A stretch of DNA of 64,000 nt from Runella defluvii (GTDB taxonomy: Bacteria > Bacteroidota > Bacteroidia > Cytophagales > Spirosomataceae). Numbering within the stretch: position 1 is the first letter of the stretch; each line of letters begins with the position of its first letter. A program made the translations under genes and the position numbers. Below the pieces are notes generated by a model, which did not search any database, was not told the DNA's origin, and was given only the letters and a program-made list of their open reading frames with translations. Below are positions 15,608-23,987 of this stretch, piece by piece. The stretch covers positions 1 to 64,000 of the forward strand of contig NZ_JACIBY010000002.1 in the NCBI RefSeq assembly GCF_014195535.1, given 5' to 3'.

Positions 15608-16549
15608 TCAAAACGGCAATTTCCCCAAGTCCACGTTGCCGCCTGTGAGGATGATGCCTACTTTTTTGCCCGCAGAACGCTCTTTGTTACGGAGCAAGGC
15701 CGCAAAAGGTACGGCGCAGGAAGGTTCAATCACAATTTTCATCCGTTCCCAAATCAAACGCATGGCAGCGATGATTTCGGGGTCGGACGTAAGAAGAATA
15801 TCTTTGACGTGCAAACGAATGATTTCGATGGTTTTATCCCCCAAATTAGTCATTAGTCCGTCGGCGATGGTATTGATGTAAGGCGCTTTTTCAATCCGCC
15901 CTGATTTGAAGGACAATACCGCATCGGCCGCCCCTTCGGGTTCACCCGCAATAACTTCGGCCGTGGGGCAAAGGTAATGCGCCGCCAAGGCCGTGCCGCT
16001 GAGCAATCCCCCACCGCCCACAGGCGCCATAATGGTGTCAAACTTGCCGTAATCTTCGATAAGTTCTTTGGTAGCGGTGGCTTGTCCTGCAATAACACGG
16101 TAGTCGTTGAAGGGGTGAATCATGGTGGCGCCGTATTTGGCAATCACCTCATCCACGGTACTTTCGCGGGCTTCGAGCGTGGGTTCGCATTCAATTACCT
16201 CAGCACCGTAGCCACGTACGGCGTCTTTTTTGACTTGGGGAGCCGTGCGAGGCATCACAATGTACGCCTTGGCTCCTACCAGTCCTGCGGCATACGCAAT
16301 CGCCTGGGCATGGTTGCCCGACGAATGCGTTGTCACGCCATTTTTTAACTCCGTTGGACTTAACGATAACACCGCATTTACCCCTCCACGGGCTTTAAAG
16401 GCGCCAATTTTTTGAAAATTTTCGCATTTAAAATAAATCTCTGCCCCACTCATTCGGTTAATCGTTTGGCACGTAAGCACAGGCGTGCGGTGTACGTGCG
16501 GACGAATGCGCTCGTGGGCGGCTTGGATAATGCTAAGGGTAGGTATCAT
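15608..16549 (-). CDS. PLP-dependent threonine/serine dehydratase or serine racemase-like enzyme
   Basis: Start at ATG 16549 gives 313 residues, the length of fold-type II PLP enzymes without the C-terminal ACT-like regulatory domain of biosynthetic IlvA. The PLP-binding lysine is Lys52 in AFKARGG, the substrate-binding loop is SSGNHAQ (76-82) and the phosphate-binding glycine loop is PVGGGGLLSG. This pattern fits catabolic threonine dehydratase, serine racemase or threo-3-hydroxyaspartate ammonia-lyase; sequence alone does not separate them. The reaction would be alpha,beta-elimination of an L-hydroxy amino acid to a 2-oxo acid and ammonia, or racemisation of serine, in the cytoplasm. It follows the GH3 gene after an 86-base spacer containing a palindromic repeat. 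Confidence 0.88.
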   Translation of the reverse strand: MIPTLSIIQAAHERIRPHVHRTPVLTCQTINRMSGAEIYFKCENFQKIGAFKARGGVNAVLSLSPTELKNGVTTHSSGNHAQAIAYAAGLVGAKAYIVMPRTAPQVKKDAVRGYGAEVIECEPTLEARESTVDEVIAKYGATMIHPFNDYRVIAGQATATKELIEDYGKFDTIMAPVGGGGLLSGTALAAHYLCPTAEVIAGEPEGAADAVLSFKSGRIEKAPYINTIADGLMTNLGDKTIEIIRLHVKDILLTSDPEIIAAMRLIWERMKIVIEPSCAVPFAALLRNKERSAGKKVGIILTGGNVDLGKLPF

Positions 16550-16606
16550 GTCCAAACGGTGTGTTTTGGGTTCCTTTTTTATTTATAAAGCGCTCTAGCA
16601 AAAGTC

Positions 16607-16622
16607 GGGTTGGGAGCAACCC
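16607..16622. repeat. GGTTx-NGAG-x'AACC family hairpin
   Basis: Perfect hairpin GGGTTG-GGAG-CAACCC in the spacer between the GH3 gene and the PLP enzyme gene. It belongs to the tetraloop palindrome family found at 21476, 26964, 30832, 44300 and 53585. Confidence 0.75.
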
Positions 16623-16635
16623 TCCACACTAACTT

Positions 16636-18195
16636 TTACACAGTTAGACCTTGCTTTTGGAGGTAGCTTTCCCAGTCGGTTAGTAAGTTTTTCTTCAATA
16701 CGCGTGGGACTTTGTTTTGTCCCCCCATTTTCCCTTTGGCTTCGAGCCAGCCGTAAAATGTACTAGAAGGAACGACCGTCACCAACACATCTTTCAACGC
16801 ATGGCGGCGCTCTACCACGTAGTCGTCATTCAACACTTTGAGGTGTCCGTCTATTTTTTCTCGCAACACTTCGGGAGCCACGTGGTCGTCGGTACCGATA
16901 TACCAATGGTGCGCAAAAAGTGAATCGGAACGAATGCCCGCTACGGTAAATTCTTTGATGGTAATGTCGAGTTCTTCGGCCGTCAATTCAATGGCTTTGT
17001 TCATGTTTTCGACCGAAAGGTGTTCACCACAAAGGCTCAAATAATGCTTGGTACGACCCGTCACGGCGATTTCGGCGCGTTCTTTGTTGACAAACTTGAC
17101 CGTATCGCCAATCAAATAACGCCACGCCCCCGAGCAAGTGGAAAGCAAAAGTGCGTAGTCCACCCCTTCTTCTACTTCATCAATCATCAGCGTTTCGGGA
17201 TTGCAAATTAGCTCACCGTCCTCGTTGAAGTTTTTATCGTTGAAAGGCACAAATTCGTAGAAAATGCCATTGTCAAGCACCAAGCGCATCCCATCGGCGT
17301 GGGGGCGGTTTTGGAAAGCAATAAACCCTTCCGAAGCCAAATAGGTGTCGATGTAAATCAATGGACGCGCCAAAAGTTTCTCAAAACCTGCACGGTAAGG
17401 TTCAAACGAAACCCCTCCGTGACCAAAAACGGTGAGGTTGGGCCAAATGTCGTGGATGGTATCGAGGTTATAGCGCTCAATGATTTTTTCCATGATGATT
17501 TGAAGCCACGCAGGCACCCCCGCCATAAAACCAATGTCCCAGCTTGGGGCTTCCTCTACAATCTTTTCGAGCTTGCGCGACCAATCGCGTTCGCGGGCAA
17601 TTTCACGTCCTGGCTTGTAGTAGCGTTCAAACCAAAACGGAATATTTTTGGCATTGATACCGCTTACGTCTCCCTCAAAACGCCCTTCGTCGATGGCCGT
17701 CAGGTCGATGCTTCCGCCAACGAGGAAGAAACTTTTCTCGTACAAATCACTCGGAATTTCTTCGTAGCGTCCCAGCGAAAAGATTTGGCGTAAACTCGTA
17801 TTACGAAACGATTTGGCCATGGCTTTCGTCACGGGGATGTATTTTGAAGCGGCTTCGGACGTGCCTGAGCTCAACGCAAAATACTTAACCCGCCCAGGCC
17901 AACAGACGTTTTTTTCGCCTTCCCGCGCCATGCTCCACCACTCACGGTAGATTTTCTCGTAGTTGTGAACGGGAACAAATTCTTTATATTTTTCGTAAAA
18001 AGTTTTGCTTTCGTCAAAAACGGCTGCGTTGAGAATGTCCTCAAACTGGTATTTTTCACCAAACTGCGTATAACGAGCCTTGGCAAGAAGCTTGCTCAGG
18101 GTTTTACGCTGTATGTTAGCAAAATCTACATTTTCTTTCTGAATACGAGTTGAGAGCTTGATTCCTCCTTTTAACAAGTTTCCCAAAAGTGCCAT
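16636..18195 (-). CDS. GH3-family (auxin-responsive promoter type) acyl-adenylating protein
   Basis: A 519-residue soluble protein of the bacterial GH3 family, related to plant JAR1/GH3 enzymes that adenylate carboxylic acids and join them to amino acids. Visible marks are the nucleotide-binding serine/threonine loop ALSSGTSEAASKYIP near residue 110, the VFGHGGVSFEPYR segment, and the C-terminal YLIGDTVKF and TGRTKHYLSLCGEHLS motifs. Length matches the family. In bacteria the substrate is generally unknown. It starts 47 bases after surE and probably shares its transcript. ATG 18195 is the only suitable start. Confidence 0.88.
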   Translation of the reverse strand: MALLGNLLKGGIKLSTRIQKENVDFANIQRKTLSKLLAKARYTQFGEKYQFEDILNAAVFDESKTFYEKYKEFVPVHNYEKIYREWWSMAREGEKNVCWPGRVKYFALSSGTSEAASKYIPVTKAMAKSFRNTSLRQIFSLGRYEEIPSDLYEKSFFLVGGSIDLTAIDEGRFEGDVSGINAKNIPFWFERYYKPGREIARERDWSRKLEKIVEEAPSWDIGFMAGVPAWLQIIMEKIIERYNLDTIHDIWPNLTVFGHGGVSFEPYRAGFEKLLARPLIYIDTYLASEGFIAFQNRPHADGMRLVLDNGIFYEFVPFNDKNFNEDGELICNPETLMIDEVEEGVDYALLLSTCSGAWRYLIGDTVKFVNKERAEIAVTGRTKHYLSLCGEHLSVENMNKAIELTAEELDITIKEFTVAGIRSDSLFAHHWYIGTDDHVAPEVLREKIDGHLKVLNDDYVVERRHALKDVLVTVVPSSTFYGWLEAKGKMGGQNKVPRVLKKNLLTDWESYLQKQGLTV

Positions 18196-18242
18196 GCTAT
18201 CAGGGGTTTTTAGTGTTGTGTATCTTTTCTTTATAGGTTAGA

Positions 18243-19019
18243 CTAGAATTGCCATTGCTGCATGAGCTTCATGGTTTCGTAGGCTGTTAAATCATATTGG
18301 CACGGAACTACCGACACGTAGTTATTTTCTAGTGCCCACTCGCACGTATCTTCCTGACCTGCGTCGAAATTTACGAAATTGCCCGATAGCCAAAAATAGC
18401 TACGGCCGTGTGGGTCTTTTCTTTTGTCAAATTCTTCTTGCCATTTGCCGTTTGTTTGGCGACAAATACGTACTCCCTTCAAGGTGTCTTCCGATTTTTT
18501 CGGAAAATTAACGTTGAGCGCTACCCCTTTTGGTAATCCGTTGGCAAGAACATTGCTGGCGATTTGTTTTACATACGGCCTAACGTGCGAAAAATCCGCG
18601 TCAGACGCAAAGTCGCAAAGCGAAAAACCAATCGACGGAATTCCTTCGATGGCTCCTTCAATCGCCGCCGACATTGTCCCTGAGTACAAGACACTTATCG
18701 AGGTGTTTGAGCCGTGATTGATACCACTTACAACCAAGTCAGGTGTACGGTCTTTGAGGACATAGTGCTTGCCTAATTTTACACAATCGGCAGGAGTGCC
18801 GCTGCATTCGTAGGCTTTTATGCCTTCAAAAATGGGAGTAGCGTGTAATCGAAGCGGCTCTCCGATGGTGATGGCGTGTCCCATGCCCGACTGAGGGCTA
18901 TCGGGGGCAACCACCACCACTTCTCCTAACTCCTGCATTACTTCTACTAACGTCCTGATTCCTAATGAGGTAATACCGTCGTCATTGCTGACCAATATAA
19001 GTGGTTTTGGGGAATACAT
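18243..19019 (-). CDS. surE: 5'/3'-nucleotidase SurE
   Basis: Start at ATG 19019 (MYSPKPLILVSNDDG) gives 258 residues. Asp13-Asp14 of the SNDDG motif bind the catalytic divalent metal; the family motifs APDSPQSGMGHAIT and VSGINHGSN follow at their usual spacing. SurE removes phosphate from nucleoside monophosphates and short polyphosphates in the cytoplasm. It begins 65 bases downstream of the GH95-like gene. On its strand a TAACTTTG that fits the Bacteroidota -7 element lies at 19055-19048, but I see no TTG at the matching -33 distance. It is followed closely by the GH3 gene. Confidence 0.93.
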   Translation of the reverse strand: MYSPKPLILVSNDDGITSLGIRTLVEVMQELGEVVVVAPDSPQSGMGHAITIGEPLRLHATPIFEGIKAYECSGTPADCVKLGKHYVLKDRTPDLVVSGINHGSNTSISVLYSGTMSAAIEGAIEGIPSIGFSLCDFASDADFSHVRPYVKQIASNVLANGLPKGVALNVNFPKKSEDTLKGVRICRQTNGKWQEEFDKRKDPHGRSYFWLSGNFVNFDAGQEDTCEWALENNYVSVVPCQYDLTAYETMKLMQQWQF

Positions 19020-19084
19020 ATTCAATAATCGCTCGTTTAAAGGCTGGCAAAGTTACGGACAAATCGTCATATTTTTATGCTGGC

Positions 19085-21373
19085 CTATTCGTAGCCATTT
19101 TTCAATACTATCTTTCCCCCTTTTTGTGCTACTATTTCAATTTCGGTTTCATCAATGGGCTTCACAATCATTCCTTGTTGTACTTTTACAAGATGCGTTT
19201 TGAAAGGAAGTTTCAGGCGAGCCACACCGCCTTTTTCTGAATACAGCTGAATTTCATCCACATTTCCGCCCGTCCGAGTGGCACTTACCAAAAACGCCCC
19301 CTCCGCACGCAGGTCGCGAAAGGACGCCTCCGCCCAATCGGCAGGAACGGCAGGAAACACGCTAATCACTCCCGAATAACTCTGTAAAAGCATTTCTTGA
19401 ACTCCCGCCGCAAAGGCAAAATTTCCTTCTAAGGTAAATGGACGATAGGTAAATTTGGACAAACCCGATTTGGTTTGATCACCATTGGCATGAAACGAAT
19501 TAGGCAAACAAAAAGCCGAGGCAAACGTTCGGAGGGTTTTGGCCGCACCTGCGCCGTCTTTGGCACGCGCTTTCAGACTGCCCAGCCAAGCGTAGGAGTA
19601 GCCGCACCACCAATCGGGTCCGATAGAATCAAGCAAGGCTATGCTTTTTTGGATGATTTTTTGGTCACGTTCGCCCTTTTCCCACTGAATATCCCCCAAC
19701 GGGTGAATCGCCATCATGTGCGAAAAATGGCGGTGCGATTGCGCATATGCCAGCGACGGAGAAACCTTCAATTCCAAACTATCCGACAAGGCATAATCGG
19801 CCATTTGTTTGTTCAATTTTTTCCAACGGGCCATGTCCTGCGTCAAATTTAGTTCGGTGGCCAGTTCTTCGGCTTTGCCAAACGCAAAACGCATCAACGA
19901 CAAATCGTAGTTGGTATTTTCCGAAAACCAAGCCGTCACTCGGTTGTCGTTGATTTCGGGGCTAGAGCCTATCGGCAGTTGGCGTTTCCAATCGTCGTTG
20001 AGAATGGTGTTTTTTTCGAGGAAAGTGGCCACTTGTTTAAACCACGGATACGCCCGTTCTTGCAAAAAACGGCGGTCCATGCTGTAGCGCCACTGAAGGT
20101 AAAAGTGCTGCGACAACCAAGCCGACACCGTTGGAGAAAAAGAATATTGAATCCAACCTCCCATGGGCACGCCCGTCAGCGTGGTTACGCCTGGGACGTT
20201 GATACCATCCGTTTGAAAAAACCATTTGGTGTATTCGCGGTACGCCGCGCGGTTGGCATCAAGGTGGTCGAGGTAGCCCATTGCTTCGTCGAGGTGATTG
20301 GCGGCATAGCTCGGCCAATAACTTAGCTGCGTGTTGAGGTCATGGTGAAAATCCCCTTTCCACGGTGGAAGGCGGCCATTGTCGGCCGTCCACACGGCTT
20401 GCAGCGAAATGGGCGGCGCTCCTTTGCGGGCCGTACTGCCAAATTTGTATTGTTCGAGGTAGTATTGTTTTTCGAGCAATGGGTCGGGCAATTTGAGGCT
20501 TGATTTTCCCCAAAAATTTTTCCACCAACTCAAGTGCGGAAGCATCGCTTTTTCGTACGACATAGCCGTGGCCGTCAACTCATTGGCAGGTGTTTTGGGC
20601 TTGTTGGGGTAATGCGCCGAAATACTCCACACGCCTTCCCACGTTTTGTCAGCCACTTCTTTCCAACGGATACTTACTTCGTATTCAAAATCGCCCCACC
20701 CTTTTTGGCGGTACGTCGCCGACTTTGAGTTTTGTTTTACTTTCCCTTGTTTATACCCCAACCGCGCCAAATCGTCGCCCGCTACTGAGCCGCCTGCTGT
20801 TTTGTCCACTTCGCCTTCGTATTTGGGGGCTAACAGCTGAATATCAAACTCTTTTACGCCTTCTAACCGAAAATACCCAAACGGCAAATTGGCATGAACG
20901 AAGGAGGTAAGGCGCGCTCCATTCGCCCATTTCACTTCTGCCACCGCCCGTTGAATGTCCAAACGCGCACTGGTTACGGCACCCCATTCTTTTGAGGCGA
21001 TTTCGAGGGCGGCTCCAGGAATTTTGCTGGGAGCAGGCTCTTTTTCGTACGGCACATCACCGTATTCTTGTACTGTTTTGTAGTTATTTTTCTTGATTTG
21101 TTCTTGAACCCACTTGTAGGTAAACTCAGGCTTTTTCATGCCTTCCATCGGGCGTAAATCCCAGAGTTCGGCATGGTCGAGTGAAAAACGCAGCTTATCA
21201 TCTTTTTGCCAAATCAACTCTCCCACGAAGCCATTCCCCAACGGCAATGCCTCGTCCCAACGCGTCGGAAGTTTATCAAAAACAAGGTCGTGACTGGCCG
21301 ACACTTGCGCCGAAATAGTGGTGTGTAGGCTACCCACAAGAAACAGTAGCAGCCCTAAAAAGCGTTTGGACAT
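19085..21373 (-). CDS. Secreted GH95-like glycoside hydrolase (alpha-L-fucosidase/galactosidase type)
   Basis: A 762-residue protein with a signal peptide (MSKRFLGLLLFLVGSLHTTISAQ). The N-terminal domain begins with WDEALPLGNGFVGELIW, the start typical of GH95 enzymes, and the (alpha/alpha)6 barrel carries the signature LQAVWTADNGRLPPWKGDFH with HHDLNTQLSYWPSYAANH, followed by a Trp/Tyr-rich core (WFKQVATFLEKN, HFSHMMAIHPLGD). GH95 members release alpha-1,2-linked L-fucose or L-galactose from the ends of glycans. It sits in a region with a second putative glycosidase and two sulfatases, which suggests work on sulfated, fucose-containing glycans in the periplasm. Exact specificity is inferred. 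Confidence 0.85.
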   Translation of the reverse strand: MSKRFLGLLLFLVGSLHTTISAQVSASHDLVFDKLPTRWDEALPLGNGFVGELIWQKDDKLRFSLDHAELWDLRPMEGMKKPEFTYKWVQEQIKKNNYKTVQEYGDVPYEKEPAPSKIPGAALEIASKEWGAVTSARLDIQRAVAEVKWANGARLTSFVHANLPFGYFRLEGVKEFDIQLLAPKYEGEVDKTAGGSVAGDDLARLGYKQGKVKQNSKSATYRQKGWGDFEYEVSIRWKEVADKTWEGVWSISAHYPNKPKTPANELTATAMSYEKAMLPHLSWWKNFWGKSSLKLPDPLLEKQYYLEQYKFGSTARKGAPPISLQAVWTADNGRLPPWKGDFHHDLNTQLSYWPSYAANHLDEAMGYLDHLDANRAAYREYTKWFFQTDGINVPGVTTLTGVPMGGWIQYSFSPTVSAWLSQHFYLQWRYSMDRRFLQERAYPWFKQVATFLEKNTILNDDWKRQLPIGSSPEINDNRVTAWFSENTNYDLSLMRFAFGKAEELATELNLTQDMARWKKLNKQMADYALSDSLELKVSPSLAYAQSHRHFSHMMAIHPLGDIQWEKGERDQKIIQKSIALLDSIGPDWWCGYSYAWLGSLKARAKDGAGAAKTLRTFASAFCLPNSFHANGDQTKSGLSKFTYRPFTLEGNFAFAAGVQEMLLQSYSGVISVFPAVPADWAEASFRDLRAEGAFLVSATRTGGNVDEIQLYSEKGGVARLKLPFKTHLVKVQQGMIVKPIDETEIEIVAQKGGKIVLKNGYE

Positions 21374-21475
21374 GGGTCAGAGTTTATACTAAAAGTGACT
21401 TCAACGCCCCAATTTACCAAGCAATGCCCAATTTTTTACATTAGAAAAATATTAAAGCGCTCGAAACTCCCTAAC

Positions 21476-21520
21476 GAGGTTTTGAGAAACCTCGGTTTTC
21501 GGTTAGGAGTAACCGAAAAC
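21476..21520. repeat. Double hairpin: GAGGTTT-TGAG and GTTTTCGGTTA-GGAG
   Basis: Two adjacent perfect hairpins: GAGGTTT-TGAG-AAACCTC (21476-21493) and GTTTTCGGTTA-GGAG-TAACCGAAAAC (21495-21520, 11-base stem). The same double hairpin recurs at 26964-27008. Degenerate half-copies (AACCGAAAGCACTTGCT and similar) continue to about 21575. Confidence 0.85.
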
Positions 21521-21596
21521 ACTTGCTGTAATTAACCGAAAGCACTTGCTATGAGTAACCAAAAGCAGTTGCCACCACCTATGCTAGGTTATCAAC

Positions 21597-21632
21597 AAAA
21601 AAGCGCCGAGGTGGTTTCCTCGACGCTTTTTG
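21597..21632 (-). terminator. Terminator hairpin after CARDB-like gene
   Basis: A-rich 5' arm and T-rich 3' arm around GCG-C-CGAGG and CCTCG-A-CGC with a TGGTTT loop. It is symmetrical enough to work in both directions; on the minus strand it follows the stop of the 21648-22172 gene by 15 bases. Confidence 0.8.
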
Positions 21633-21647
21633 CAAGGCTGAGTCGCC

Positions 21648-22172
21648 TTAGTCTCGCGGATGTTTCGTCATCGAATTGTTAGACGCCTTCGAATCGTCAT
21701 TTTTTGTATTATTATCACTCAAAATATCTGGCTCATATACAATAATTGCCTTGTACTGAGGAGGAAATTCATCGCTTGGCTTGAAGGCGGGGCGCTCGTA
21801 CGAAAAACTAAAAGAGGCATTTGCATTGAGGTTTTGAAAGGGAAATAGCTTTACCATTTTTCGATTTGTGCTGCTATATTCCTCCCAAAGCTGAACATTT
21901 TGCTGGTTGCTTCCGCTTTCATAATTCATTAAACCCAAGTTTTTGACGGTGACTGTAACACGAATTTTGTCGCCTGTATTAAGTTTTAGAAATGAAAAAC
22001 GGATGTCATCAATGGCAGGGTCAATAGTACCTAAGCGACCTGAATTGGCTCCCCGAATCACCGCAGCGGAGGGGTCGGCGAGTTTAGGCTGAATTTGGCT
22101 CGTTTGAGAAAACACTACAGAAGAAACTGCCAAAAGTGTTATGAGAATGCAAGAAAAAAATGAAGGCTTCAT
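21648..22172 (-). CDS. Secreted protein of unknown function, CARDB-like
   Basis: A 174-residue protein with a signal peptide (cleavage near SSVVFSQ). The body has a single beta-sandwich-like domain: KIRVTVTVKNLGLMNY, then LFPFQNLNANASFSFSYERP, which resembles the CARDB fold used in cell-surface adhesion modules. The C-terminus is polar and rich in Asn, Asp and Ser. It is the last gene of a three-gene minus-strand group of secreted proteins (spacers of 31 and 16 bases) headed by a papain-like protein. I do not recognise a specific family; CARDB similarity is by pattern only. Confidence 0.6.
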   Translation of the reverse strand: MKPSFFSCILITLLAVSSVVFSQTSQIQPKLADPSAAVIRGANSGRLGTIDPAIDDIRFSFLKLNTGDKIRVTVTVKNLGLMNYESGSNQQNVQLWEEYSSTNRKMVKLFPFQNLNANASFSFSYERPAFKPSDEFPPQYKAIIVYEPDILSDNNTKNDDSKASNNSMTKHPRD

Positions 22173-22203
22173 GGAAGTAGTTGTTATTAAAAGTAAAGAA
22201 AAT

Positions 22204-22674
22204 TCAGGAACGAGGAGCTAACACGCGCGGCTTAACAGTGAAGCGAATCGAACGGCTGCAATTTCCATCACGCCCTGTGACTGACCTCCCCGTTGCCATC
22301 AACATGACATCGTAGGTTTCGTTTACATTTCGAAAAGTATATCGAAATTCGTTGCTCGTAGAAGTCTGATTGTAAAGCACTTCATTCCGACCATTGGTAA
22401 TGTACAGTGAGAAATGCCCCTGACAACCCGAACGCACTGGCAGTGTAGGTATAATAAATTGTACGGGTTGTGTGGGGCTGGGCGGCAATTCTAAATCTCG
22501 TGAAATCATGACGCCAACAGTGCCATAAATTGCCTTAGAACCCAGCATAAAGTTGGAGGTAACAGCCTCAGAAAAGCAGCGACAAATACGGCTATCGGGC
22601 GACTGAGCTACGGCCTGGTTGTTTTCTAAAAACAACCCTACTACGGCACAAACGAGGGTGATAAGATATTTCAT
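22204..22674 (-). CDS. Secreted protein of unknown function
   Basis: A 156-residue protein with a signal peptide (cleavage near NNQAVAQ). The mature part contains four cysteines (Cys-Arg-Cys near the start, one in SGCQGHF, one in DGNCSR), suggesting disulfides, and a beta-rich centre (GHFSLYITNGRNEVLYNQ). No family is recognised. It is the middle gene of the secreted cassette and is probably made together with the papain-like protein upstream and the CARDB-like protein downstream; a chaperone, inhibitor or binding partner role is conceivable. Confidence 0.6.
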   Translation of the reverse strand: MKYLITLVCAVVGLFLENNQAVAQSPDSRICRCFSEAVTSNFMLGSKAIYGTVGVMISRDLELPPSPTQPVQFIIPTLPVRSGCQGHFSLYITNGRNEVLYNQTSTSNEFRYTFRNVNETYDVMLMATGRSVTGRDGNCSRSIRFTVKPRVLAPRS

Positions 22675-22690
22675 GTCTGATTATGGAGCT

Positions 22691-23842
22691 TTAGCGAAAA
22701 GTAGCTTCAAAAGGGCGATTATTTCCATCAAATCGTACCAACGGGCGGCCTGTCTGGGCAAATACAACACGCTCTTGGTCACTGCTTTTGGCTACCACCC
22801 GAAGCAAATCGACGTTCCAATTATCTCCTCCTATTCCTCCTCCAAAAGTAGTTTGGAGCATCACACATTTGATTTGACTCAATGGAGCTGCACGGCGAAG
22901 GGTCAGCGGTACATTTTCGGTATAATTGTCCATCCAACGGACATTTTTATTGATATTGGCATACACATCCGTTGACCCATCGGCATATTTTACAATCACA
23001 TTGACATTGTCATTACCGCCACGCAAGTCGTCGCCACCTGTGCCTATTTCAATCAGTAATTGGCGTACCAATCCATCGTTGGCCAAGGGGGTGGGAGAAA
23101 TGACAGGTGGACGCACAGTGGTATATTTTTTATCTACGAAGTACGTGAGCCACTTATTCGCTGGACGTTCTTGATAGTAGTAATTTTGGGCGGTAACATT
23201 GACGCGCAGCGTCTGTGTTTCGTTCGGATAATTGGGATCATAGATAAAGATTTTAAAATCTTCTTTATTATCGCCCAAATCCCCTTTGTAACGTCCCAAA
23301 TCATACCCTATAGCCAAGACCTGATGGTGAGGGCCTACCCCGCCATTTCCGCTTTTAAATAACCCTAGTGGAACTGGGCTTCCTGAGCGCATCATTTCGA
23401 CCAATTCTTGTATCCTGCCACCATTGGTTCCTTGCAGCCCCCAGTTAAAAAATTCATTTGTACGCCAGCCGAATGGATTAAAAATCAGTTCGGCCCACTT
23501 ATCGGAATTTGAGCTACCGTTGACGTTGAGTAAAGTAGAGTTATTTTGTCTCGCCAAAATATACTGTTGCAAAGTTGTACCCGAAGCAGGGCGGTGGGTT
23601 TGGGCTGGAATAGGCTGGTTGTTTTTGTAATAATCGAGTGCCGAATAAACCATCCCTCCGCACAGACCTCCAAAACGAGGGCCATTAAGACCCGCAATTT
23701 GAATCTGGGTTTGAAATTCGTTGGAAAACTTAAAACCATGCTTGATGGGGTCAAACGTAGTGCGTCTCTCTTGAGCGTGAACTCTTGCTGTCATGATTAC
23801 AAGTCCTAATACGAGCGATAATAATGTTGTTAGCTTTTTCAT
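22691..23842 (-). CDS. Secreted papain-like fold protein with C-terminal beta domain
   Basis: Start at ATG 23842 gives a 383-residue protein with signal peptide (cleavage near ARVHAQ). Cys61 in FGGLCGGMVYSALDYY, His172/173 in VGPHHQVLAIGYD and Asp202 in IYDPNYP are spaced like the Cys-His-Asp/Asn triad of papain-type cysteine peptidases or C39-like folds. The last 130 residues form a separate beta domain beginning LLIEIGTGGDDLRGGNDNVN, with ADGSTDVY and GGIGGDNWNVDLL motifs. I infer a secreted cysteine hydrolase with a carbohydrate- or protein-binding tail. It heads a three-gene group and has a good Bacteroidota promoter (23875-23905) with a 26-base leader, which supports the chosen start. 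Confidence 0.7.
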   Translation of the reverse strand: MKKLTTLLSLVLGLVIMTARVHAQERRTTFDPIKHGFKFSNEFQTQIQIAGLNGPRFGGLCGGMVYSALDYYKNNQPIPAQTHRPASGTTLQQYILARQNNSTLLNVNGSSNSDKWAELIFNPFGWRTNEFFNWGLQGTNGGRIQELVEMMRSGSPVPLGLFKSGNGGVGPHHQVLAIGYDLGRYKGDLGDNKEDFKIFIYDPNYPNETQTLRVNVTAQNYYYQERPANKWLTYFVDKKYTTVRPPVISPTPLANDGLVRQLLIEIGTGGDDLRGGNDNVNVIVKYADGSTDVYANINKNVRWMDNYTENVPLTLRRAAPLSQIKCVMLQTTFGGGIGGDNWNVDLLRVVAKSSDQERVVFAQTGRPLVRFDGNNRPFEATFR

Positions 23843-23874
23843 GATAATCAATAAGTTATGTTGAATTGATGGGT

Positions 23875-23905
23875 CAAAGGTAGTGGGTCAACGCACGCTC
23901 GTCAA
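23875..23905 (-). promoter_or_regulatory. Bacteroidota-type promoter of the secreted cassette
   Basis: On the minus strand: TTG (23905-23903), 20-base spacer, then TACCTTTG (23882-23875), fitting the TTG / TAnnTTTG consensus exactly. Transcription would begin near 23868, 26 bases before the ATG at 23842. Confidence 0.65.
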
Positions 23906-23932
23906 TTACCCTTTTGGGTGATTTTTAAAACC

Positions 23933-23969
23933 AAAAAGCCGCCGAGGATAAGTTCCCCGACGGCTTTTT
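23933..23969 (-). terminator. Terminator after LuxR-type response regulator
   Basis: AAAAAGCCG (23933-23941) pairs with CGGCTTTTT (23961-23969) around an imperfect inner stem. It lies 19 bases beyond the response regulator stop on the minus strand and separates it from the secreted cassette. Confidence 0.8.
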
Positions 23970-23987
23970 AGCATAAGTTTATATATG

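Noticed and set aside
19048-19055. Promoter for surE
   Set aside because: TAACTTTG on the minus strand fits the -7 element, but there is no TTG at 19-21 bases upstream; kept only as a remark in the gene entry.
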